Notes: generated from the sequence alone by a model not told the origin. Counted from the first letter of the stretch, positions 8,332 through 15,832 are shown. The stretch is 17,185 bases of DNA from JAAYJR01 sp964495655 (GCA_964495655.1 CAZBWK010000089.1:1-17185), one strand, 5' to 3'. A program made the numbers and translations.

Positions 8332-9600
8332 CTAGCCTTGTGACTGAAGAGCCTTTTTATAGTCCTTTTTAAAATAATACTTAAAGGAAACTGTTAAAAT
8401 AATGGCGGCTATTATCCAGAATATTCCTAAAACAGTAATTCCAAAAGATAGATCGAAAAATGATTTCATATATGCTAAAAAAAGTGGAGACAGTGATCCG
8501 ATTCCAAAACCGCACATTATCATCGCCCCGGAAACTGACGAATGATATTTTTCCGGAATTACATCATATAAAATTGCATAAGTATTTGCATCAAAAAATG
8601 CACGCCCAAAACCGAATCCCGCAAACCCAAAATAAATAATAGGTAGAATCATGGAATTACCCATTAAAAATATAAATGGGGCTGATACTAATAAACCCAT
8701 CCCTTGCAATAATAATCTCCTGGATGGATCTTTTTTGGCAGATAAATCTGAAAATCTACCAGCAAATAATATCCCAATAAATGCAAATAAATGAGTATAG
8801 AACATTGAATGAAATCCTGCCTGTGCAAGGCTCATATTAAAATTCTCATAAAGATAAGTTGGCATCCATGTAAGATAACCAGTCAACACAAAAATGAAAA
8901 TACTAAAAGCAATAGCCAGAAACAATGCTGAAGGTGTAGTAAAAAGGACTCGAAAACCATCAAAAAATCCAACTTTCTCAATTCCGATAAAATCTTCTGC
9001 ATTTTTTAATGTTACATCTTTATTACCAGTATCTTCTTTCTTGTCCTTTAACCTAAACAACATTACTAATCCATTAATTATACCAAAAGCGCCAAATGAA
9101 TAAAAAACAGTTCTCCAACCCCAGCGATCACCAATATAACCAGCCATAAAACCGGCTAAAATCATTCCACTGTAATAAGCTGTTTGAAGAATTGAAAATG
9201 CTGTGGAACGTGTCTCTTTATGATAACTTCCAAGCATTGCGGCGTGCGGAGCACCGAAAAAAGATTCACCTGCACTTGTAGAACACCGGAACAGTATTAA
9301 TAATAAAAAGCCTGTACTTAATCCTGTCATCATCGTAGCTGTACTCCAATATAGAATACTTATCGTAAGAATCCATTTGCGGCTGACGATATCCCCTAAA
9401 TATCCAGCCAGCGGCACAAATAATGCAAAAACCAAGTTGAACGAAGTAGCAATAATGCCAATTTGAATATCTGTTACCTGTAAATCCTCTCTTATCAATG
9501 GTATCACTACGTTAAAGGCTTGTCGATCAGTTTGATTATTAAAAAAAGCCCACCATAAAAGTGCTAAAACTTCCCATTTATACGCGAATCTTAATTTCAT
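8332..9600 (-). CDS. MFS sugar or sugar-acid transporter
   Basis: A 422-residue inner-membrane protein with about 12 hydrophobic segments in two blocks, split by a polar loop near residues 185-215. Major-facilitator signatures: TDRQ at 24-27 at the end of helix 1 (as in ExuT/anion-cation symporter-like carriers), motif A GYLGDIVSRK at 66-75, GYIGDRWGWR at 154-163 and a motif-A-like repeat GRFSDLSAKK in the second half. The best guess is a proton- or cation-coupled importer of the sugar processed by the downstream enzymes. It is first of the tight gene chain. The start ATG is overlapped (ATGA) by the stop of a possibly decayed frame upstream. No strong Shine-Dalgarno is seen; GGAAAAT lies about 12 bases upstream. 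The cargo cannot be assigned from the sequence. Confidence 0.9.
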   Translation of the reverse strand: MKLRFAYKWEVLALLWWAFFNNQTDRQAFNVVIPLIREDLQVTDIQIGIIATSFNLVFALFVPLAGYLGDIVSRKWILTISILYWSTATMMTGLSTGFLLLILFRCSTSAGESFFGAPHAAMLGSYHKETRSTAFSILQTAYYSGMILAGFMAGYIGDRWGWRTVFYSFGAFGIINGLVMLFRLKDKKEDTGNKDVTLKNAEDFIGIEKVGFFDGFRVLFTTPSALFLAIAFSIFIFVLTGYLTWMPTYLYENFNMSLAQAGFHSMFYTHLFAFIGILFAGRFSDLSAKKDPSRRLLLQGMGLLVSAPFIFLMGNSMILPIIYFGFAGFGFGRAFFDANTYAILYDVIPEKYHSSVSGAMIMCGFGIGSLSPLFLAYMKSFFDLSFGITVLGIFWIIAAIILTVSFKYYFKKDYKKALQSQG

Positions 9601-9640
9601 ACTAAAATATTTTCCATGACAGCTGTTTCCAAATAATTGA

Positions 9641-9648
9641 TATACTGT
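9641..9648. promoter_or_regulatory. TATACTGT motif, 41 bases before the MFS start
   Basis: Reads TATACTGT on the plus strand and ACAGTATA on the coding strand, within TTGATATACTGTTTAA. The same eight bases occur at 15802-15809 and 17090-17097, each time in an intergenic stretch upstream of a gene of this locus. A shared operator half-site is possible. Confidence 0.3.
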
Positions 9649-9685
9649 TTAATTAATTAATTTATAAATATAGTAGTTAAAAGAC

Positions 9686-9702
9686 GTGTGAATATCTCAC
9701 AC
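9686..9702. repeat. Perfect inverted repeat GTGTGA-N5-TCACAC
   Basis: Six-base perfect arms around ATATC. In RNA it would form a hairpin with a five-base loop in the MFS leader; in DNA it resembles a CRP-type site, but with five rather than six central bases. It lies inside the possibly decayed frame. Confidence 0.45.
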
Positions 9703-9757
9703 TCAAGAGCAGTCTTCTTATTGCCTTCACCACTTATCGCAGCAATAACGATCTTTT

Positions 9758-9771
9758 TGTCAACATTGACA
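9758..9771. repeat. Perfect inverted repeat TGTCAA-CA-TTGACA
   Basis: Six-base perfect arms with a two-base centre. Each arm also spells TTGACA, the sigma70 -35 consensus, once on each strand. I see no good -10 at proper spacing on the minus strand (GCGATA), so an operator is as likely as a promoter element. An AGGAGG lies just upstream on the minus strand (9775-9780) without a usable long frame after it. Confidence 0.35.
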
Positions 9772-9838
9772 TTGCCTCCTGAAACTATCTTATTTAATAA
9801 TACTTATAACATCAATATTCTTCTAAAAAGCACAATGA

Positions 9839-9940
9839 TTACTCAATAATTTCCTTTGTATGAACTCTTAAATCATTATACAGGCGCTTAATAGAATAAT
9901 GAAAAGTATAGTTCTTATTTTTGATGTTACAAGTACGATA
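9839..9940 (-). pseudogene. Short protein-like frame, possibly an upstream part of the same decayed gene
   Basis: Thirty-three open codons between a TAA (9943-9941) and a TAA (9841-9839), containing the segment HYSIKRLYNDLRVHTKEIIE, which looks like amphipathic helix. A few further codons (SLCFLEEY) follow the stop before a TGA. There is no start codon. It is in a different frame from the stretch nearer the MFS gene, so a frameshift would be needed to join them. It overlaps a promoter-like sequence, so the two readings compete. Chance is a real possibility in DNA this AT-rich. Confidence 0.22.
9905..9932 (-). promoter_or_regulatory. Candidate sigma70-like promoter for the MFS-led operon
   Basis: Minus strand: TTGTAA (9932-9927), 16 bases, TATACT (9910-9905). 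The -10 matches 5 of 6 and the -35 matches 4 of 6. It would give a leader of roughly 300 bases before the MFS ATG. The surrounding DNA is very AT-rich, so other -10-like hexamers occur nearby and this is only a candidate. Confidence 0.35.
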
Positions 9941-10028
9941 TTATGTATAAAGTTAAAATACTTAATTTTCTGTTTATAAGTTTATTTATTTATTTTTTAC
10001 TTCTCTTTTTATTTAAAAATGTTTTTTA

Positions 10029-10042
10029 ATACTTAAAAGTAT
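10029..10042 (-). terminator. Weak hairpin after the SIS gene
   Basis: Perfect inverted repeat ATACTT-AA-AAGTAT, starting 16 bases after the SIS stop codon. The stem is AT-only apart from one G-C pair, and in the transcript it is followed by an A-run and only later by five T. It is a poor intrinsic terminator at best. Nothing else between the SIS and MFS genes looks like one. Confidence 0.2.
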
Positions 10043-10057
10043 ATTAGTTTATTTTGT

Positions 10058-11815
10058 TCATTTATTTTTTATTTTTTTGATTGTATATTGAACCGGAGAT
10101 AAATTCTCCTTCTGTGCACTATTAAAGGTTTTAAATTCTTCAAGAGTTTCATGAAGGGCATAACATGCATCTTGGTAAGTCAGTCCGCATATCTCGGAAA
10201 TCAATCGAATGCCCCTGTCCCTTAGTTTTTTATTCGAAACCTCAACCCAACTCATCCAATTGCTTGTTATACGTCCCATTAAAGCCATGGTACCTGTTGA
10301 AATTGTATTTAATACAAGTTTAACTGCCATATGCTCCATAATATTCAAAACTGACGTAACAGGTGAACAGAATATTCTATAATCAACTGTTTCACCACTA
10401 TCTCCAATAACTAATGAAATTTTGCTTTGAAAATCAGAAGCCTGTTTATTAAATGCATCATAATATCCTCCATAATCATTATTATCGAATTCTGAACTTC
10501 CCAAGATATTAACAGCCATATTTGGTGTTTGGAAAAAACGCGATTCATCTCTCTCATTTCCAATATGAAATTTTAATAATTGTGTTTTATCCAATAATGG
10601 GGGATTTGATGCAAGTGGTGATGAAACACTCATTTTATGATAGAGATCACTCTTCCATTCAAGACATCTTGGAGGTCTTCCAAGTACATACTCCCATGCT
10701 TCAGGAGTTGGATAAAGAGGACTCTTGACAAATGCCCAGGAGGGAGAGGATAATTCGTCATCAAATTTTTTAAATGGAGGTAAAAGAAAAGTCGGAGCCC
10801 TTTCAGTAGTATCTGTAAAAATATCTAACAGATAATTATTGGCAAAATATGTAACAAGTCCCTTCTTTTGGTAAATATATTTTTCTAATTCGATATATTC
10901 TGCCAACTTTTGTGTATTTACAGGATCAAGCAATTCATTTAATAAATGATCAAAAGCTAAAGAATAATCAACGTCTTTAACACACAGCATTTCCAATTGG
11001 AATTCAGAAAGTTCATCTTTCAATATAGTGCTAAGAATATTTTCGAGGGCAGCACCTGCAATCAATTGTTCCGATGTTGTTGCCTGCATTCTTGTGGAAC
11101 CTGCAACAGCCATAGGTCCACAATATAAATCTAATACTATTACTCTGGGATCATTAATGGCTTTTCGTGAACGTTCAATATATTTAGACAAAATATCGGC
11201 AGGATTATTGAAAATTAAAAAAATTTTTGCACCCCGGTCGGCTGATTCTTCAACGGTTCCAAGGACAGATGATGTCTCACCTCCTTCAGTAATCGCAATT
11301 AAGACATCATCTTGTAAAATATCCATCTCCCTAACTTGCTGTTTTCCAAACTCAATATAATCTTCAAAAAATTCCACAGAACGTATAAGTGCATAATCTC
11401 CGCCTGTCATTATACTAAATACTTTATTCTCATACTTCTTTGTTTTATTATAAATTTCTGGAAAAGTGAATTGTAAATTTTTAAAAAAATGACGCCACAT
11501 TGATTCTAAAAGGATACTAAGACGTCCTGTTGCACCACATCCTGAAAAAACGATTTTCTTACCTTCCCTGATCGCTTTAATACCAGCCTTTGTCAATGCA
11601 TTAAATTCTTTCCCACCTAAAATATTTTTAGCCATTATTTGAACATCTTTGTCAACTGACAACAACATCATAACCCCCTCAGAAGTATCATTAGCAAACT
11701 TGAGATCAAGATTCTGAGTTTTAGGATTTGATTGCTCTGTTGGCAATACTCCAAGATGAAATTGTGTTTCATTATATAAAAAGTTCTCTGCTTCTAATTG
11801 TGCTTTTGTCTTCAT
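10058..11815 (-). CDS. Tandem-SIS protein of the MurQ/GckR (etherase/glucokinase-regulator) family
   Basis: A cytoplasmic 585-residue protein. The frame extends 20 codons further to an ATG at 11875, but AGGAGG lies seven bases before the ATG at 11815, so MKTKAQLEAENF is taken as the start. In that numbering, residues about 70-265 form a MurQ-like SIS domain: FSGCGATGRLSILLES (89-104), MTGGDYALIRSVEFFED (136-152, matching MurQ AGG...AVEGAED), IAITEGGETSSVLG (173-186, where MurQ has ASGRT) and GPMAVAGSTRMQATTSEQ (233-250). Residues about 300-520 are a weaker second SIS-like half. The C-terminus (NWMSWVEVSNKKLRDRGIRLISEICGLT split across about 519-546) matches the MurQ tail signature. MurQ is about 300 residues, whereas GckR is about 625 with two SIS domains, so the architecture is GckR-like. 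It may cleave an ether on a sugar 6-phosphate, or bind fructose-6-phosphate and regulate a kinase. It sits 24 bases or more after the glycosidase gene. Confidence 0.85.
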   Translation of the reverse strand: MKTKAQLEAENFLYNETQFHLGVLPTEQSNPKTQNLDLKFANDTSEGVMMLLSVDKDVQIMAKNILGGKEFNALTKAGIKAIREGKKIVFSGCGATGRLSILLESMWRHFFKNLQFTFPEIYNKTKKYENKVFSIMTGGDYALIRSVEFFEDYIEFGKQQVREMDILQDDVLIAITEGGETSSVLGTVEESADRGAKIFLIFNNPADILSKYIERSRKAINDPRVIVLDLYCGPMAVAGSTRMQATTSEQLIAGAALENILSTILKDELSEFQLEMLCVKDVDYSLAFDHLLNELLDPVNTQKLAEYIELEKYIYQKKGLVTYFANNYLLDIFTDTTERAPTFLLPPFKKFDDELSSPSWAFVKSPLYPTPEAWEYVLGRPPRCLEWKSDLYHKMSVSSPLASNPPLLDKTQLLKFHIGNERDESRFFQTPNMAVNILGSSEFDNNDYGGYYDAFNKQASDFQSKISLVIGDSGETVDYRIFCSPVTSVLNIMEHMAVKLVLNTISTGTMALMGRITSNWMSWVEVSNKKLRDRGIRLISEICGLTYQDACYALHETLEEFKTFNSAQKENLSPVQYTIKKIKNK

Positions 11816-11822
11816 TTTAACA

Positions 11823-11828
11823 CCTCCT
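11823..11828 (-). promoter_or_regulatory. Shine-Dalgarno AGGAGG deciding the SIS gene start
   Basis: AGGAGG on the minus strand, seven bases before the ATG at 11815. The longer frame to the ATG at 11875 has no comparable site, and its first 20 residues lack similarity to the family. The shorter start is preferred. Confidence 0.8.
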
Positions 11829-11898
11829 GATTTTTTGTCAATTACTCCATTTAAAAAACTATTTTTAGCAAACATCTTTTACTTACATAATAGTCTTA

Positions 11899-14271
11899 TC
11901 AATAATAAGCAACTATAGATGTTTTATTCTCGGATGGATAAATATTTATAACTTCTCCTTCAAATTCCTTCCACCTTTTACCATTTAACTCAACTTTTTT
12001 TATCTTTTTGTTTTCAGGGTGACGTAATTTCAACCTAACAAAAGAAGGAGCCATTTTATAAGATGCAGTGAGTTCCGTTTTTATTTTACCTTCTGACACA
12101 TCAGATTCAATACAAAAACCAATTGGTCCAAAATAAGTCTGAGCTTTTTCTACACTTATCTTCTTACCGTCTTCAAGCCATTTTCTAGGTATGCCATATG
12201 CTATCCACAACTCGTTTTTTTCCTCTTTTATAAGCATCTTATTTAATAGCCTTATCATTTCTGAGTTAGAATGCAGATGAGGTTGAAACCTAGATGCCCA
12301 GTGAGTTCCTTCAAGCTTATAGTAATGTGATGTCCCTGTTAAAATGGACCAATGTTCATTCGTTGAATATGTTTCTCTAGACATGCCATAAGTAATTAAT
12401 CCATAGAATGTTAGAAGAAATTTTTCAATTTCATCTAACCTGAGATTAGTTATAGCATATCCAGCAGAAAAATGAGGATCAAACTCACCAAAGGGTCGCC
12501 AACGAGTCATTCCCAAAACTAATCCATCCCGTTTCTCTATAAAATTTGGAATCCATTTTATCTTTTCATCATTAATATCAAAAATTTCAGATTCCAGCAT
12601 TCTGGGAGCGAGAATGTTATAATAAAGAGATAAAGTGCTTTCTTGTAAACTTTTAAACGGGTTTGTATTTGTGACAACCATAGGAAGAAAAGTAACATCG
12701 CTTTCTTTTATTCTTGCCTTTTCCATAGAAATAAATATATCATTTCTGTACTCCTCTGCCTCCTGTTTCAACCTGATACTTTCATTCAGATATTCACCTC
12801 CATATTCTTCAAGAGCAAGTGAAGCTTGTTTTAATCCAGCCCAACACCATGCATTACCCAAATATTCTTGATCTTCGGTAGAATTACCAACATTATCAAC
12901 ACAATATCTGAATTTTGGGAGCAGTCCGTATGTGACAGGCCTCTTTCCGTTTATCATAACTTTATTTTTTATACGTTCCTCTATTACCCAGTCGCAAGCC
13001 TCAATTATTTGAGGAATAACTGTTTTAAACCAATCACGTTCCCCACTAACTCTATAAAGCTGAGACATTGTGTAAATGATGCTTCCATTTTGATGAGGAA
13101 TTATATCACCTTTACCTGAAAAAGCACCGTTTGGTTTTTGAAGTTTAATAAATAAATTTGCACATTTTTTTGCTTCTTCAAAATATCCTCGTGTTGTTAA
13201 TGTATTCATATACATTGAGGCAGCAAAGCCAAAAACATTTTCATATCCGAAAAAAGGAGCGTCATGTACTTCGAAATAATTACGGCTTTTATCTTCCTCG
13301 GCCAGCAAAAAATTATTGATAAGCCAAGTTTTATAAGCATTGCATACAATCTCTTCGGGAACGTCTACCTCCATACCTCTTGCAATAATACCTTCCCAGA
13401 ATATTTTTGTATTTTCTAAAGCATCACTAAAAATAGGATATGAAAATACTTCACTGTCTTTATCAGGAATAGGTAAGTGAGGAAAATAAAAAAAGAATTC
13501 TCGTTCTTCAGCTTCTTTTAAATTTATGTCATAATAAAGATTACTTGATTCCAATATAGCATCTGATTGTCCTGCCCAAAAAATACAGTTATCATTCTCA
13601 TCAAATATTTTATTATCTAACAAAGTAAGTTTATTTTTATATGGGACCTCTTGTTGATCTATAACCTGATTTATGCATATTGATATCTTGGTTTCTTTGG
13701 TTGTACCAGATAAGTTTTTTACTTTCATTTTGATATATGCAACCTGACGGGTTTCAGTTGAAAAATCTTTTGAGTAAGATAAAACCGTCTGCTCATAGAT
13801 AAATCCGTCATGTTCATAACTGGTAACCACAACAGGTAAATACTTATCAATAAGGAAATGATTTATTTTATTTTCATTTTCTTTTCCAAATTGAGATAAA
13901 GATTTTCCTACTTTAAATGAGATGTGTAATGGCATACAAATAATAGACCCGTCCCAAGTTACAATATACTTACCCATATGTTCTTTAACTCCGACAATAG
14001 TTGAAGGATATTTCATTTTGGGAAAAATGTCAATAACACTTTCAAATGATGGATCCATGCCATCTTTCATTTGTTCTTTTAACATAATCAGTTTATCTTG
14101 AGAATCTTTGGAAAGATTCTCGAATAAATCCTCTGATATTATAAAACCAGGTAATTTTTCATTATTATTATTATTTAATTGTTCTCTACAATTGGTATGT
14201 ATAAATAACACATTAAACAATAATATTACTAGCAATACTGAAGCAAATCGAATTTTGGATTTCATTTTCAT
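11899..14271 (-). CDS. Exported six-hairpin-type glycosidase, family not recognised
   Basis: A 790-residue protein. Residues 5-27 form a signal segment ending at HTNC28. This may be a lipoprotein Cys, but the lipobox is not canonical, so a simple signal peptide is the alternative. Residues about 90-290 look beta-rich (N-terminal sandwich). Residues about 305-680 alternate helices in the way of (alpha/alpha)6 barrels: NAYKTWLINNFLL (311-323), FEVHDAPFFGYENVFGFAAS (333-352), LFIKLQKPNGAFSG, NGSIIYTMSQLYRVSGERDWF (395-415), YLGNAWCWAGLKQASLALEEYG, RWRPFGEFDPHFSAGYA (590-605) and a C-terminal WASRFQPHLHSN near 658. The last 100 residues form a beta-domain (AYGIPRKWLEDGK onward). This is the layout of GH78/GH95/GH116-like enzymes, but I cannot assign a family. 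Acid/base candidates are E334/D337 and E596/D598. ATG at 14271 is followed by a second ATG two codons on. A promoter match lies directly upstream, and the SIS gene follows. Confidence 0.72.
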   Translation of the reverse strand: MKMKSKIRFASVLLVILLFNVLFIHTNCREQLNNNNNEKLPGFIISEDLFENLSKDSQDKLIMLKEQMKDGMDPSFESVIDIFPKMKYPSTIVGVKEHMGKYIVTWDGSIICMPLHISFKVGKSLSQFGKENENKINHFLIDKYLPVVVTSYEHDGFIYEQTVLSYSKDFSTETRQVAYIKMKVKNLSGTTKETKISICINQVIDQQEVPYKNKLTLLDNKIFDENDNCIFWAGQSDAILESSNLYYDINLKEAEEREFFFYFPHLPIPDKDSEVFSYPIFSDALENTKIFWEGIIARGMEVDVPEEIVCNAYKTWLINNFLLAEEDKSRNYFEVHDAPFFGYENVFGFAASMYMNTLTTRGYFEEAKKCANLFIKLQKPNGAFSGKGDIIPHQNGSIIYTMSQLYRVSGERDWFKTVIPQIIEACDWVIEERIKNKVMINGKRPVTYGLLPKFRYCVDNVGNSTEDQEYLGNAWCWAGLKQASLALEEYGGEYLNESIRLKQEAEEYRNDIFISMEKARIKESDVTFLPMVVTNTNPFKSLQESTLSLYYNILAPRMLESEIFDINDEKIKWIPNFIEKRDGLVLGMTRWRPFGEFDPHFSAGYAITNLRLDEIEKFLLTFYGLITYGMSRETYSTNEHWSILTGTSHYYKLEGTHWASRFQPHLHSNSEMIRLLNKMLIKEEKNELWIAYGIPRKWLEDGKKISVEKAQTYFGPIGFCIESDVSEGKIKTELTASYKMAPSFVRLKLRHPENKKIKKVELNGKRWKEFEGEVINIYPSENKTSIVAYY

Positions 14272-14297
14272 TACATTTTGATATTAAATATTATAAT

Positions 14298-14325
14298 TCT
14301 ATATTTTGGTTTAAATAATAGTCAA
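14298..14325 (-). promoter_or_regulatory. Candidate sigma70-like promoter of the glycosidase-SIS unit
   Basis: Minus strand: TTGACT (14325-14320), 16 bases, TATAGA (14303-14298), ending 26 bases before the ATG at 14271. The -35 matches 5 of 6 and the -10 matches 4 of 6. Its position just ahead of a gene start in a 69-base gap makes it more believable than a random AT-rich match. Confidence 0.4.
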
Positions 14326-14340
14326 TTTATTAACTTTACC

Positions 14341-15678
14341 CTAGTCCACTGATAAACGTACAATACACCATTCTGTTGATTTATAATTATTATAACATCT
14401 AGGATAAGTAAGTATGATATTATTCGTCACTCGATCCTCAATAATTGTAAAATGCGAAATATCCAATTTTCTATTTAATGTTTGATCTTTATTATTATAA
14501 GTATCAACAATAAAAAGACTTGAATGTATTATGGAAAAATCATTAATATCTAATTCACCAATAACTAAAGGCCACCGAGGTGAATTTGCCCTGCAATTCT
14601 CTTCCGAGATGTTTCCGACCCAGAATATTCGACCAGTTGAATGCTTAAAAAAAGTTGACATAGAAGCAGGTGAAAAAAAGTTTTCTCCATTATCAAACTT
14701 CAGTGGCTTAGGTTCAGACCATGACAAACCGTCATCTTTAGAAATCGCATACCATTTATAGCTTGGTATTAAATAATCCGGATCTTGCTTATGACCGTTA
14801 CTTGCACGCATCACCATCATAATACTGCCATTATCTAATTGTACTAATGTTGGTTCACATAATCCTCTGGTAGTCCATTTTTTATCCCCAATAATTCTCT
14901 CAGATATCTTCCACGATAACCTGTGATTTTTTATCCAGGTACCAATTAATACTAATACCTCAAATATTCCTGGCGAAATTACTTTTCCATCCGTTCCTAT
15001 CATGGGCAACTGTGCACCAATTAATATTTTTCCACTTTTTGTAATAATTGGCGCAGATCCTTTATCCCCCAAATAAATAGGATTGGCAGAATTAAAATCA
15101 TTATTACTGGAATTTTGCACTGCAAAAGTCCCTTCTTTAATAATTGGTTCATCTACAAGCCAACTTTCTCCTGAGTCAACAGAAGTCCTATATCGGATAT
15201 AATGCATATGATATACATTTGTAGGTTCATGAACTTTTGGATCCAATCCCGGAGTATCTAAAGAATTAATAAAACTAACTATCCAGCCTGTATTCGGATC
15301 AAGAATTGCCGTTACAGGAGTTCTTCGGTAACCATGAGGCAATTCTGCTAAAAAGTCAGGTTTCACTGGATATAAAATCCAACTTTTACCATTGTCTTCA
15401 GAAAATTTATTTGTTGATCGTAAGCAGGTTCCGGAATTATTAACATATATTGAGTTATAAAAGCCAGGCTTATCAGTGAATGCATACATTTCAGGAATTT
15501 CGTGTGACTTTTCAAGAGAGATTACAGTGAAAATTGGACTCCTGGTTTTCTCTGTATTTGTGGCTAACGCAGTAAAAGACAAAATCAAGTATAAAAATAT
15601 AACAAATATTATTATAAGGTCTTTTCTTTGTAGTTGACAATTTGATATTGCTATTTCAGAATCAATGTGCCCATTCAT
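14341..15678 (-). CDS. Exported sialidase-like Asp-box beta-propeller protein
   Basis: A 445-residue protein. Residues 20-39 are a long hydrophobic stretch ending in TALA|TN, a good signal-peptidase site, but preceded by an unusually long N-terminal region of 18 residues; no later ATG fits. Three Asp boxes (S-x-D-x-G-x-[ST]-W) lie at 93-100, 166-173 and 313-320. The segment CEPTLVQLDNGSIMMVMRAS (split at about 274-293) gives the Glu (E275) and Arg (R291) seen at this position in sialidase-like folds, and NFFSPASMS lies at about 333. The N-terminal FRIP/YRIP motif of GH33 sialidases is not seen. It is probably a glycoside hydrolase or glycan lyase of the six-bladed propeller type, acting outside the cytoplasm. 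It is too divergent for a substrate call. The glycosidase gene follows after 69 bases. A 19-base palindrome lies about 43 bases before the ATG. Confidence 0.78.
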   Translation of the reverse strand: MNGHIDSEIAISNCQLQRKDLIIIFVIFLYLILSFTALATNTEKTRSPIFTVISLEKSHEIPEMYAFTDKPGFYNSIYVNNSGTCLRSTNKFSEDNGKSWILYPVKPDFLAELPHGYRRTPVTAILDPNTGWIVSFINSLDTPGLDPKVHEPTNVYHMHYIRYRTSVDSGESWLVDEPIIKEGTFAVQNSSNNDFNSANPIYLGDKGSAPIITKSGKILIGAQLPMIGTDGKVISPGIFEVLVLIGTWIKNHRLSWKISERIIGDKKWTTRGLCEPTLVQLDNGSIMMVMRASNGHKQDPDYLIPSYKWYAISKDDGLSWSEPKPLKFDNGENFFSPASMSTFFKHSTGRIFWVGNISEENCRANSPRWPLVIGELDINDFSIIHSSLFIVDTYNNKDQTLNRKLDISHFTIIEDRVTNNIILTYPRCYNNYKSTEWCIVRLSVD

Positions 15679-15720
15679 AATGCCTAATCTTTATTTAAAT
15701 AATAATTGTACTTCTGAAAT

Positions 15721-15739
15721 TCATATACTAAGTATATGA
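15721..15739. promoter_or_regulatory. Perfect palindrome TCATATAC-TAA-GTATATGA, candidate operator
   Basis: Eight-base perfect arms around a three-base centre, 43 bases before the ATG at 15678. The size and position fit an operator for a dimeric repressor of the LacI/GntR type. The coding strand carries TATACT within it, so it could overlap a -10 element. It shares CATATACT with the motif at 17088-17095. No T-run follows, so it is not a terminator. Confidence 0.45.
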
Positions 15740-15801
15740 TAAATAAAAGAATAATAAGATTTTTGAATCATCATTATAAATAAATCGCTATTATTTAGAT
15801 G

Positions 15802-15809
15802 TATACTGT
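15802..15809. promoter_or_regulatory. TATACTGT motif between the two sialidase-like genes
   Basis: Second of three copies of TATACTGT, in ATGTATACTGTCC, 124 bases before the ATG at 15678 and 24 bases past the stop of the preceding gene. It contains the palindrome GTATAC. Confidence 0.3.
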
Positions 15810-15832
15810 CCATAATACATTTTTATCTCATT

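Larger units (their letters stand above)
9597..9803 (-). pseudogene. Possible decayed or fragmentary reading frame upstream of the MFS gene
   Basis: One frame stays open for 48 codons (9803-9660) to a TAA at 9659-9657. It then continues protein-like for 19 more codons (LIKQYINYLETAVMENILV) to a TGA overlapping the MFS ATG as ATGA. The first part reads VSGGNVNVDKKIVIAAISG and then GEGNKKTALECEIF. It uses better-mixed codons and is less AT-rich than the DNA either side. There is no ATG, GTG or TTG start before the first stop, so it is not an intact gene. SGGNV recalls the C-terminal SGGN(V/I)(D/N) motif of serine/threonine dehydratases, but what follows does not match, so I assign no family. 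It may instead be a long non-coding leader that is open by chance. Confidence 0.35.

Noticed and set aside
9686..9702. CRP binding site
   Set aside because: Arms match TGTGA/TCACA but the centre is five bases rather than six, so it is kept only as an inverted repeat.
9597..9803. Serine/threonine dehydratase remnant
   Set aside because: Only SGGNV resembles that family; the following residues do not align, so no name was given.
11816..11875. Upstream ATG giving a 20-residue longer SIS protein
   Set aside because: AGGAGG sits seven bases before the internal ATG at 11815, and the extra residues are not family-like.
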